A stretch of DNA of 21,315 bases, from NCBI GenBank assembly GCA_036522275.1, contig DATDGC010000033.1, forward strand, positions 1 to 21,315. Reading direction: 5' to 3'. Position 1 is the stretch's first letter. Each line of letters opens with the position of its first letter. Under the pieces are notes generated by a model. It saw only the letters and a list, made by a program, of their open reading frames with translations, was not told where the DNA came from and did not search any database. Below are positions 1 to 7,188 of this stretch, one piece after another. The translations under genes and the position numbers were made by a program. The stretch comes from JAHFRG01 sp036522275. GTDB taxonomy: Bacteria; Pseudomonadota; Gammaproteobacteria; Burkholderiales; JAHFRG01.

Positions 1-26
1 ATATTAACAGGTTGACCACCGCTAAT

Positions 27-300
27 GGAACCTCTGATTTAGTCCTCCACATTTGCGTTGCTGGTAAAATGCGGATGGATGCAAGGCGCGCGACGAAGGT
101 CGTAGCCGGGACTACGAAGCCGAGGAGCGCAACGCCGCAGATGCTGCATTTTACCGCAACCCGCCGGGACGGGGCTTTCCGGGCGGTCTGCTTTGTTGCT
201 CGGCTTGCCAAGGGGGTCTGGCCATTGGCTGCGCCTCGCTTCGCGCGTCCCATCCCGGAAAGCCGCCGTCGCAACCGCGGGGGACTTAATCAGAGATTCC
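27..300 (+). mobile_element. MITE-like inverted-repeat element, copy E1
   Basis: Non-coding element of 274 bp bounded by 19 bp terminal inverted repeats (27-45 and 282-300, 17 of 19 matching). CTAAT flanks both ends (22-26 and 301-305) and looks like a 5 bp target duplication. Inside are two hairpins. One has arms GGTAAAATGC 63-72 and GCATTTTACC 146-155, with a GTAG-N6-CTAC apex at 102-115. The other pairs 168-183 with 254-270. Copies E2, E3 and E4 lie elsewhere in the window. No transposase is encoded, so mobility would have to be supplied in trans. The short open frames inside it look like chance. I do not recognise a named family. Confidence 0.8.
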
Positions 301-310
301 CTAATAGTTC

Positions 311-3136
311 ATGGATCTGATAAAAATCCGCGGCGCACGCACGCACAATCTGAAAAACATCAATCTCGATTTGCCACGCAACAGGCTCATCGTGATTACC
401 GGCTTATCCGGCTCGGGCAAGTCCTCGCTGGCGTTCGACACGCTGTACGCTGAAGGCCAGCGCCGCTATGTGGAATCGCTCTCGGCTTACGCCCGTCAGT
501 TTTTGCAGCTCATGGAAAAGCCCGACGTGGATTTGATCGAGGGCCTCTCGCCTGCGATTTCCATCGAGCAAAAAGCGGCCTCGCACAACCCGCGCTCCAC
601 CGTCGGCACCGTCACCGAAATCCACGATTACCTGCGGCTTTTGTTCGCGCGCGTCGGTGATCCTTACTGCCCCGATCATGAAATCCTGCTGCAGGCGCAA
701 AGCGTCTCGCAAATGGTGGATCATGTGCTGCAACTGCCGCTGGATACCAAGCTGATGATCCTCTCGCCGCTGATTGTGGGACGCAAAGGGGAGCAGATGG
801 AACTCTTCGACGAATTGCGCGCGCAGGGTTTCGTGCGGCTCAGGATCAACGGCAAAGTGTACGAAATAGATAATCTTCCCAAGCTGCAAAAAACGCGCAA
901 GCACACCATCGAAGTAGTGGTGGACCGCCTCAAAGTGCGTCCCGATGTCAAGCAGCGCCTCGCGGAATCATTCGAGACCGCGCTGAGACATGCCGATGGG
1001 CGCGCACTGGCAGTGGAAATCGAAAACGGACGCGAGCATCTGTTCTCCGCCAAATTTGCCTGTCCGGTATGCAGCTATTCATTGCCAGAACTCGAGCCAC
1101 GGTTGTTTTCCTTCAACAACCCTATGGGCGCCTGCCCGCGTTGCGACGGCTTGGGGCAAATCAGCTTCTTCGACCCCAAGCGCGTAGTCGCCTTCCCGCA
1201 TTTGAGCCTCGCTTCTGGCGCAATCAAAGGCTGGGACCGGCGCAACCAGTTTTATTTCCAGATGCTCGCAAGCCTGGCCTCCCATTACCAATTCGAACTG
1301 GAAGACCCCTTTGAAAAACTGCCGAAACCCGTCCAGGAAGTCGTTCTGAACGGCAGTGGCAGGGGGAAAATCAAATTCACCTACCTCGGCGAGCGCGGCA
1401 ACAACTACCAGCGCGAACACGCCTTCGAGGGCATCATCCCCAACCTCGAGCGGCGCTACCGCGAGACCGATTCGCTGGTGGTGCGGGAGGAGCTGGCGAA
1501 ATATCTGAACAGCCAACCCTGCCCGCTGTGCCAAGGCACGCGGCTGCGCCGCGAAGCGCGTTACGTGCGCGTGGCGAGCCAGACTATTTATGAAATCAGC
1601 GCCATGCCTCTGAAACAAACCGTGCAGTTTTTCGAGGGAATGAATTTGAGCGGCGCCAGGCAAGTGATCGCTGAAAAAATCGTAAAGGAAATCATCAGCC
1701 GCCTGCAATTTCTCAACAACGTCGGCCTAGACTATCTCTCGCTCGGGCGTTCCGCCGATACGCTCTCAGGCGGGGAGGCGCAGCGCATCCGTCTGGCAAG
1801 CCAGATCGGTTCGGGACTGACCGGTGTGATGTACGTGCTGGATGAGCCTTCCATCGGCCTGCATCAACGCGACAACGGGCGTTTGCTGGACACCCTGAAA
1901 CGGCTGCGCGATTTCGGCAACACCGTTATCGTGGTGGAGCATGATCAAGAGGCGATTCTTTCAGCAGATCACGTAGTGGACATGGGATTGGGCGCAGGCG
2001 AGCACGGCGGCCGGGTAGTCGCGGAAGGCGCACCGCTTGCGGTTCAGAAGCATCCGGAATCGTTGACCGGTCAGTATCTCGCGGGCAAGCGCAGCATCAA
2101 GCTACCGGGGCTGCGCCACAGACCGGACCGCAAACGCATGCTGCGCATTACAGGCGCCAGCGGCAACAATCTCAAACAGCTCAATCTGAATTTACCGCTC
2201 GGACTGATGGTGTGTGTGACCGGGGTTTCCGGCTCGGGTAAATCCACGCTGATCAACGATACTTTATATCACGCCGTGGCGCGGCATCTCTACGGCAACC
2301 CCATAGAGCCCGCGCCGCATGCGGCAATCGAAGGCATGGAGTTTTTCGATAAGGCCGTGAGCGTGGACCAAAGCCCCATCGGCCGCACTCCGCGTTCCAA
2401 TCCTGCGACCTACACCGGACTTTTCACCCCGATCCGCGAGCTGTTTGCCGGTGTGCCGCAGGCACGTGAGCGCGGTTACGGGCCGGGACGCTTCTCCTTC
2501 AACGTTAAGGGAGGGCGCTGCGAAGCCTGCCAGGGCGACGGCGTGCTGAAAGTGGAGATGCATTTTCTGCCGGACATCTATGTGCCTTGCGATGTGTGCC
2601 ACAGCAAACGCTACAATCGCGAGACGCTGGAAATTCAATACAAAGGCAAGAACATCCACGAAATCCTGCAAATGACAGTGGAGCAGGCCTATGAGTTTTT
2701 CAGCGCGGTGCCGGTGGTCGCAAAAAAACTCCACACGCTGCTGGATGTAGGGTTAGGCTATATTAAGCTCGGGCAGTCCGCGACCACCTTATCCGGCGGC
2801 GAAGCACAGCGCGTCAAGCTTTCGCTCGAGCTTTCCAAGCGCGATACCGGCAGGACGCTGTACATTCTTGATGAGCCCACTACCGGGCTGCACTTCCACG
2901 ATATTGATTTGCTGCTCAAGGTGCTGCACCGCCTGCGCGACCACGGCAACACCGTGGTGGTGATCGAACACAATCTCGATGTGATTAAAACTGCGGACTG
3001 GGTCATAGACCTGGGCCCCGAAGGCGGCGACGGCGGCGGGCGCATCATCGCCGAAGGCGCGCCCGAAGACATTGCGAAAAACCGGCAGAGTTACACCGGC
3101 ATGTATTTGAAAAGCGTGCTGCAAGCCGCAGCTTAG
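311..3136 (+). CDS. uvrA: Excinuclease ABC subunit A (UvrA)
   Basis: DNA-damage recognition ATPase of nucleotide excision repair. The UvrA dimer finds distorted DNA and loads UvrB in the cytoplasm. The 941-residue length is normal for the family. Visible motifs are Walker A GLSGSGKSS at residues 31-39 and GVSGSGKS at 638-645, and ABC signatures LSGGEAQR at 485-492 and 827-834. DEPSIGLH and DEPTTGLH Walker B segments follow the signatures. Zinc-module cysteines are C251, C254, C275 and C278 in the first half and C737, C740, C760 and C763 in the second. The ATG at 311 gives the family-typical N terminus (MDLIKIRGARTHNLKNI). No convincing Shine-Dalgarno precedes it, because element E1 ends 10 bp upstream. 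Promoter and leader therefore lie in or beyond the element. Confidence 0.98.
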   Translation: MDLIKIRGARTHNLKNINLDLPRNRLIVITGLSGSGKSSLAFDTLYAEGQRRYVESLSAYARQFLQLMEKPDVDLIEGLSPAISIEQKAASHNPRSTVGTVTEIHDYLRLLFARVGDPYCPDHEILLQAQSVSQMVDHVLQLPLDTKLMILSPLIVGRKGEQMELFDELRAQGFVRLRINGKVYEIDNLPKLQKTRKHTIEVVVDRLKVRPDVKQRLAESFETALRHADGRALAVEIENGREHLFSAKFACPVCSYSLPELEPRLFSFNNPMGACPRCDGLGQISFFDPKRVVAFPHLSLASGAIKGWDRRNQFYFQMLASLASHYQFELEDPFEKLPKPVQEVVLNGSGRGKIKFTYLGERGNNYQREHAFEGIIPNLERRYRETDSLVVREELAKYLNSQPCPLCQGTRLRREARYVRVASQTIYEISAMPLKQTVQFFEGMNLSGARQVIAEKIVKEIISRLQFLNNVGLDYLSLGRSADTLSGGEAQRIRLASQIGSGLTGVMYVLDEPSIGLHQRDNGRLLDTLKRLRDFGNTVIVVEHDQEAILSADHVVDMGLGAGEHGGRVVAEGAPLAVQKHPESLTGQYLAGKRSIKLPGLRHRPDRKRMLRITGASGNNLKQLNLNLPLGLMVCVTGVSGSGKSTLINDTLYHAVARHLYGNPIEPAPHAAIEGMEFFDKAVSVDQSPIGRTPRSNPATYTGLFTPIRELFAGVPQARERGYGPGRFSFNVKGGRCEACQGDGVLKVEMHFLPDIYVPCDVCHSKRYNRETLEIQYKGKNIHEILQMTVEQAYEFFSAVPVVAKKLHTLLDVGLGYIKLGQSATTLSGGEAQRVKLSLELSKRDTGRTLYILDEPTTGLHFHDIDLLLKVLHRLRDHGNTVVVIEHNLDVIKTADWVIDLGPEGGDGGGRIIAEGAPEDIAKNRQSYTGMYLKSVLQAAA

Positions 3137-3150
3137 CAGTTTGAAGCAAA

Positions 3151-3176
3151 ACCCTCTTCCCTCGACGAGAGAGGGT
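3151..3176 (+). other. Small hairpin downstream of uvrA
   Basis: Arms ACCCTCT (3151-3157) and AGAGGGT (3170-3176), with an extra CTC/GAG pairing inside, 15 bp after the uvrA stop. No T-run follows, so it is not a canonical intrinsic terminator. It could be a Rho-assisted or processing structure, or part of a dispersed GA-rich repeat. Confidence 0.4.
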
Positions 3177-3192
3177 GGAGGGGAAAAATCTT

Positions 3193-3425
3193 AAAATTCG
3201 CCGGGGGCAGCCCGGCAGCTGGTGACTTTCTTTTGTGCGGCCAAAAGAAAGTCACCAAAGAAAAATCCGCCCCGGTTCGCTGTCCCTTCGGGATACCCTG
3301 TGCTGCTCGCCCAAGCGGGCGGCTGCGCAACTCGCGCTGCGCGCTCGGACAGTGCTCGCCGACTTCTCCTGCTTGGACTGCGCTGCTCAGCAGCTCACAG
3401 GGGGCTCACAAAGCAAGTACGACGA
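3193..3425 (+). repeat. Dispersed hairpin-bearing repeat, copy 1
   Basis: Non-coding stretch filling most of the 304 bp gap between the convergent genes uvrA and fch. Its core is a perfect 15 bp inverted repeat, GGTGACTTTCTTTTG (3221-3235) and CAAAAGAAAGTCACC (3242-3256), around a 6 nt loop. It then runs through GC-rich sequence containing CCCCGGTTCGCTG and CTGCGCAACTCGC. The reverse complement of 6900-7112 aligns along its whole length, so there are two copies in opposite orientation. This type of repeat is common in beta- and gammaproteobacterial genomes and is often miscalled as small proteins. The boundaries are approximate. Confidence 0.75.
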
Positions 3426-3440
3426 CGCCACGATAGGCTG

Positions 3441-4073
3441 CTAGCTTTTTTCCAGCTTGCGTTTGACCTGCTCATACACCTTGTTGTTAAGATCGTCCGC
3501 GCCGGAAAGCAGGCTGTTTAGTTCACCGAGTTTCTGCGCGTTAAATGCCTCGTCCTTGATTGCCGCTGTATTGACGTAGACGTTGAGCGCGGCGCTTTTG
3601 AGCGCCGAGCAGGCGGCAAGCACCGCTACCCCGGCATCGCTCACCACATTGACATTGCCCTTCTCCGCCGCTCGCTTTGCCAATTGCATGACCTCGAAAC
3701 TGACTTTAGCGCAACTCAAGGGCACCTGGGTCGCGCGCTTTAACGCTTCCTGTATCGCCGCAGTGCGCCTGGCTTTTTCCTCATCGCTGTTTTTCGGCAT
3801 GCCATAGGCCGCCATGACCTGATTAAACGCCGCCACGTCATCGTTGATCATGCCGGTAAGCCTATGTCGCAAATTCTCGGACCGCCCCAGCACTTCGCGC
3901 ATTTCCGCCTCGACTTCGGCATAGTTCTTCTTGCCGATGGTGAGATTGCACACCATGCTCACCAGCGCAGCGCCCGTCGCGCCCATCACCGCTGCGGCGC
4001 TGCCGCCCCCCGGCGTTGAGCTCGAGCCCGCGAGTTCATCGAGAAATTTCTGGATGGAATTGTCCTTAATCAC
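3441..4073 (-). CDS. fch: Methenyltetrahydrofolate cyclohydrolase (Fch / FTCD-cyclodeaminase family)
   Basis: The 210-residue protein belongs to the cyclodeaminase/cyclohydrolase fold family and resembles methylotroph Fch (about 208 residues). Fch interconverts methenyl-H4F and 10-formyl-H4F in the cytoplasm. The family's N-terminal PGGGSAAA glycine-rich motif is visible at about residues 21-28, followed by a helical body including the segment NVNVVSDAGVAVL. The start is GTG at 4073, preceded by AAAGGAAAA at good spacing. It is divergent from mtdA with only 66 bp between start codons, so the two promoters must be compact and may be co-controlled. In serine-cycle methylotrophs mtdA and fch adjoin, which favours Fch over a histidine-degradation cyclodeaminase. 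The product name rests on family and context. Confidence 0.85.
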   Translation of the reverse strand: MIKDNSIQKFLDELAGSSSTPGGGSAAAVMGATGAALVSMVCNLTIGKKNYAEVEAEMREVLGRSENLRHRLTGMINDDVAAFNQVMAAYGMPKNSDEEKARRTAAIQEALKRATQVPLSCAKVSFEVMQLAKRAAEKGNVNVVSDAGVAVLAACSALKSAALNVYVNTAAIKDEAFNAQKLGELNSLLSGADDLNNKVYEQVKRKLEKS

Positions 4074-4139
4074 GGCTTTTCCTTTCCTTTATGATTGGTC
4101 GAAATGGTAGACTATCCGCTTCAATCTGAGGGCCCAACA

Positions 4140-5000
4140 ATGAAAAAACTCCTGTTCCAGCTTGATACCGATCCCTACCCCAGCGCATTCGATACCGTGG
4201 TCGCCTACGACGGCGGCGCCGACCATGTTACCGGATATGGCAATGTTACGCCGCAGAATGTGGGGATGCTGGTTGACGGCACAATCTTCACGCGTGCACC
4301 CAAGGAAAAGAAATACACCGCCATCTTCGTCGGCGGCAGCAATATGGCGGCGGGACAGGAACTTTTGCAAGCGGTCAAGAACAAGTTCTTCGCTAATTTC
4401 CGCGTCTCCGTCATGCTCGACAGCAACGGATCAAACACCACCGCCGCAGCCGGCGTAGCCATGCTCACCCGTTCCGGATCCATTGCCGGAAAGCGGGCAG
4501 TGGTGCTGGCAGGCACCGGGCCGGTGGGGCTGCGCGCCGCGGCGCTGCTGGCGAAGGAAGGCGCGCAGGTTTCACTCACTTCAAGAAAACGCGAACGCGC
4601 GGAAAACGCCTGCAGTCAGATCAAAGAGCGCTTCGGCGTCAGCGTCAGCCCGATCGAAGCCGTAGATAACGCCGCGCGCGGCGCGGCGCTCAAAGGTTCG
4701 CATATCGTGTTCGCCGCCGGCACGGCGGGCGCGCAATTGCTGGAAGAAAGTCACTGGCAAAACAATCCAAGCATTGAATTGATGGCGGATGCCAACGCCA
4801 CGCCGCCGCTGGGGATTGCCGGTGTGGACATGATGGACAAGGCCGCGAACCGTCACGGCAAGACCGTGTACGGCGCGATCGGCTTCGGGGGGCTCAAGCT
4901 GCAAGTGCACCGCGCCTGCATCGGCAAACTATTCGATAGCGACAACCAGATTTTCGACGCCGAGGAAATCTACGCCATAGCCAAGAGCATGGCGCAGTAG
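4140..5000 (+). CDS. mtdA: NAD(P)-dependent methylenetetrahydrofolate / methylene-H4MPT dehydrogenase (MtdA-like)
   Basis: Oxidises methylene-tetrahydrofolate or methylene-tetrahydromethanopterin to the methenyl form in C1 metabolism. The 286 residues compare with about 288 for Methylobacterium MtdA. The N terminus (KKLLFQLDTD), YDGGADHVTGYGNVTP at about 23-38 and DSNGSNTTAAAGVA at about 94-107 match the family. A Rossmann motif GTGPVG lies at 125-130. Basic residues R149 and K150 follow the second strand, as expected for NADP 2'-phosphate contact. I chose ATG 4140, which has GAGGG at 4128-4132, over a TTG at 4095 that would add 15 unrelated residues. The gene is 2 bp from the glycerate kinase start and likely co-transcribed with it. 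MtdB is the main alternative; length and the neighbouring fch favour MtdA. Confidence 0.88.
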   Translation: MKKLLFQLDTDPYPSAFDTVVAYDGGADHVTGYGNVTPQNVGMLVDGTIFTRAPKEKKYTAIFVGGSNMAAGQELLQAVKNKFFANFRVSVMLDSNGSNTTAAAGVAMLTRSGSIAGKRAVVLAGTGPVGLRAAALLAKEGAQVSLTSRKRERAENACSQIKERFGVSVSPIEAVDNAARGAALKGSHIVFAAGTAGAQLLEESHWQNNPSIELMADANATPPLGIAGVDMMDKAANRHGKTVYGAIGFGGLKLQVHRACIGKLFDSDNQIFDAEEIYAIAKSMAQ

Positions 5001-5002
5001 TC

Positions 5003-6283
5003 ATGCCTTCAATCCCGCCGCGCAAGCTTTTGCTGGGCAGCTTCAAGGTGGCGCTCGCCGCCGCTGATCCTCTGCAAATCGTTCCGCGCCACCTGCCCAA
5101 ACCGCCCAAGGGACGCACCCTGGTCGTGGGCGCAGGCAAAGCCGCCGCTTCCATGACTTCCACCGTGGAAAAACACTGGCCCAAAAATAACCCCATCTCA
5201 GGCCTGGTGATTACCCGCTATGGCCACGGCCTTCCCACTCAGCGCATCAAGGTCATCGAAGCAGGCCATCCGATTCCCGACGCCAGCGGCGAAGCGGCGG
5301 CGAAAGAAATTTTTGAGGAAGTAAAAAAACTCGGAGCCGACGATTTGCTGCTGGCTTTAATCAGCGGCGGCGGCTCCAGCTTGCTCTCGCTGCCGGTTGC
5401 AGGCGTCAACATGCCCGATCTCAAAGCGGTCACCAGGGAATTGCTGCTTTGTGGCGCGACAATTCAGGAAATCAATACCGTGCGCAAGCACTTGTCCGCC
5501 ATACAAGGCGGAAGAATGGCCGCCGCCTGCAAGGCGCCGGTTCTCGCACTCATCATTTCCGATGTCACCGGCGATGATCCGACCCACATCGCCTCCGGCC
5601 CCTGCGCTGCCGATCCCACAACTTACAATGATGCTCTGGAAATCATTTCCCGCTACCAAGTCAAAGCGCCGGAGGCGGTAATGGACATTCTGCAAAAGGG
5701 CAAAGCGGGCAAGCTCGAAGAAACCCCCAAACCGGGAAATTCGATTTTCCGCAAAGTGGAGAACTGGGTGATTGCAACGGCGCACAATTCTCTGGTCGCG
5801 GCGGCCAAATATTTCCGCAAGCAAGGCATCAAGGCTGTAGTGCTGGGGGATACCATCACCGGCGAAGCGCGCGAAGTCGCAAAAGTCTTTGGCGGACTAG
5901 CGCGTCAAATCCGTAGCAATGACCAACCTTGGAAACCACCGGTGGCGCTGATTTCAGGCGGAGAAACCACCGTGACAGTGCGCGGCAATGGCCGCGGCGG
6001 GCGCAATACCGAATTTCTGCTGTCGCTGGCAATGGATTTGAACGGTTTGAAAAACATTTATGCACTTTCCTGCGGCACCGATGGCAGCGACGGTACCGGA
6101 GACAATGCCGGCGCCATCATCACGCCTGACACCTTGCAGCGCGCCGAAAAACTAAATTTAAAAGCAGAACGGTTTCTCGCCAATAACGACAGCTACAGTT
6201 TTTTCCAGCCCTTGCAGGATTTGGTGATGACCGGCCCGACGCGCACCAATGTCAACGACATCCGCGTAATTCTAGTTTTGTAG
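5003..6283 (+). CDS. gckA: Glycerate 2-kinase (MOFRL/DUF4147 family)
   Basis: Phosphorylates D-glycerate with ATP to 2-phosphoglycerate. This is the step that passes serine-cycle or photorespiratory glycerate into central metabolism. The 426 residues fit the GckA/TtuD family. An N-terminal DUF4147 domain shows VVGAGKAAASM at 41-51 and LISGGGSSLLSLP at about 119-131. The C-terminal MOFRL domain shows SGGET at 318-322 followed by GNGRGGRNTEF, and GTDGSDGTGDNAGA further on. ATG 5003 lies 2 bp after the mtdA stop without a strong Shine-Dalgarno, suggesting translational coupling. Adjacency to fch and mtdA is what suggests a C1 assimilation role. Hydroxypyruvate or tartrate catabolism (ttuD) is the alternative. 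Confidence 0.88.
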   Translation: MPSIPPRKLLLGSFKVALAAADPLQIVPRHLPKPPKGRTLVVGAGKAAASMTSTVEKHWPKNNPISGLVITRYGHGLPTQRIKVIEAGHPIPDASGEAAAKEIFEEVKKLGADDLLLALISGGGSSLLSLPVAGVNMPDLKAVTRELLLCGATIQEINTVRKHLSAIQGGRMAAACKAPVLALIISDVTGDDPTHIASGPCAADPTTYNDALEIISRYQVKAPEAVMDILQKGKAGKLEETPKPGNSIFRKVENWVIATAHNSLVAAAKYFRKQGIKAVVLGDTITGEAREVAKVFGGLARQIRSNDQPWKPPVALISGGETTVTVRGNGRGGRNTEFLLSLAMDLNGLKNIYALSCGTDGSDGTGDNAGAIITPDTLQRAEKLNLKAERFLANNDSYSFFQPLQDLVMTGPTRTNVNDIRVILVL

Positions 6284-6320
6284 AACACCGACATGAACGG
6301 TTTGCACGGCGTAATAGCCG

Positions 6321-6878
6321 TTAAAAAGGTTCAAGATTTAACTGCGTCTTACCGTCGTAGATCAAGATATCATTTTGAATGCGGGTGATTGGGTTGAGCG
6401 TGTGCTCCTGAGTTTTGCCTTGAGCAATAAGATGCACGACGCGCATGCCACTCATTACCAGGTAATCTGAAATCAGGTAGCGGTGGCATTGCCAGGGAAG
6501 CCGCTCCGCGCACATGTAGGCAATCTTTGTTTGCTTCGCTTCCCCGATTAAAAGCTCGGCAGCTTGCTTGAATTCCTCTGATTCCATGTAATCGGCGTAA
6601 CCGCGAAACCCTTCGCTTCTGAGTGCAACATGCTTTGAATCCGCTTTGGGTTTGCGGAATCCACCCAGTCCCTCCCCTTCCCATTTATATTCGATGCCAT
6701 GATCGGCGAGCAGAGAAACAAGCGACTCGCGGGAAAACTGCGGATTGCGGCGGGAACCGGGATAGCTTCTGACATCCACCAAATATTGGATGCCGGCCTC
6801 TTGCAACATCTGCACAAACTCATCGCCGGTGCGCGTGCCGTGGCCGATGGTCCAGATCGTAGATAATTGTTTGGTCAT
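6321..6878 (-). CDS. DUF488 domain protein
   Basis: Small cytoplasmic protein of 185 residues in the DUF488 family, whose biochemical role is not established. Family landmarks are TIGHG at residues 10-14, DVRSYPGSRR at 35-44, EGLGGFRKP at about 69-77, and the cysteine motif C123-AERLPWQ-C131-H-R near the C-terminal third. An upstream in-frame ATG at 7028 would add 50 residues translated from the dispersed repeat. I prefer ATG 6878, which has AGAGGAAGGA immediately before it. The gene converges with the glycerate kinase gene (37 bp gap). Its promoter region is occupied by repeat copy 2. Confidence 0.85.
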   Translation of the reverse strand: MTKQLSTIWTIGHGTRTGDEFVQMLQEAGIQYLVDVRSYPGSRRNPQFSRESLVSLLADHGIEYKWEGEGLGGFRKPKADSKHVALRSEGFRGYADYMESEEFKQAAELLIGEAKQTKIAYMCAERLPWQCHRYLISDYLVMSGMRVVHLIAQGKTQEHTLNPITRIQNDILIYDGKTQLNLEPF

Positions 6879-6899
6879 TCCTTCCTCTCTTGAAACACC

Positions 6900-7112
6900 C
6901 CTTGTGCGCCGCCGAGGTTTTGAAAGAGAAAGCGAAGTAGTGGGCGAGCACTGTTTGAGCCCCACAGGGGCGAGTTGCGCAGCCCCGCTTTTTCTTTCAA
7001 AACTGAGGGTACCCCGAAGGGGCGGCAAACCGGGGTCGCATTCTTTTTGGTTACTTTTTCTTGGCGACGCAAGAAAAAGTAACCAGCCGCCGGTCTGCCA
7101 CCGGCGAATTTA
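6900..7112 (-). repeat. Dispersed hairpin-bearing repeat, copy 2 (inverted)
   Basis: The reverse complement of this stretch aligns with 3193-3425. It has the same TAAATTCGCCGG lead-in and a perfect 15 bp inverted repeat GGTTACTTTTTCTTG (7049-7063) / CAAGAAAAAGTAACC (7070-7084) with a 6 nt loop. CCCCGGTTTGCCG, CTGCGCAACTCGC and ACAGTGCTCGCC follow. The arms differ from copy 1 in sequence, yet each copy is internally perfect. It occupies most of the 310 bp gap between the divergent DUF488 gene and nhaA, so it separates or hosts their promoters. Confidence 0.75.
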
Positions 7113-7127
7113 CACTTCCATTGCTCC

Positions 7128-7155
7128 TTCGACAAGCTCTATGCATTAATATGCT
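7128..7155 (+). promoter_or_regulatory. Possible sigma70-type promoter for nhaA
   Basis: TTCGAC (7128-7133) and TATGCT (7150-7155) are 16 bp apart and 34 bp upstream of the nhaA ATG, in an AT-richer island after repeat copy 2. Both boxes deviate from consensus. A second -10-like TACTAT lies at 7155-7160. This is a weak prediction. Confidence 0.3.
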
Positions 7156-7188
7156 ACTATCAACTTGGTAAAAAACGGATACGTCGGT

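Noticed and set aside
12..453. Open reading frames across and beyond the E1 element (102 and 86 residues)
   Set aside because: They run through terminal repeats and hairpins, overlap uvrA, and resemble no family. E2 does not preserve the frames.
3193..3425. CRISPR array or small protein genes in the uvrA-fch gap
   Set aside because: There are no regularly spaced direct repeats, and the short frames here come from the dispersed hairpin repeat.
6295..6332. Possible terminator between the glycerate kinase gene and the DUF488 gene
   Set aside because: Only 4-5 bp arms (CGGC/GCCG, AACGG/CCGTT) and no proper T-run; too weak to call.
6879..7028. A 50-residue N-terminal extension of the DUF488 protein from ATG 7028
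   Set aside because: The extension is translated from the dispersed repeat, while ATG 6878 has a strong purine-rich site and gives the normal family length.
7121..7140. CTTCGACAAGCTC motif as part of a known dispersed repeat
   Set aside because: It matches half of a commonly seen intergenic repeat motif, but the other half is absent, so it may be chance.
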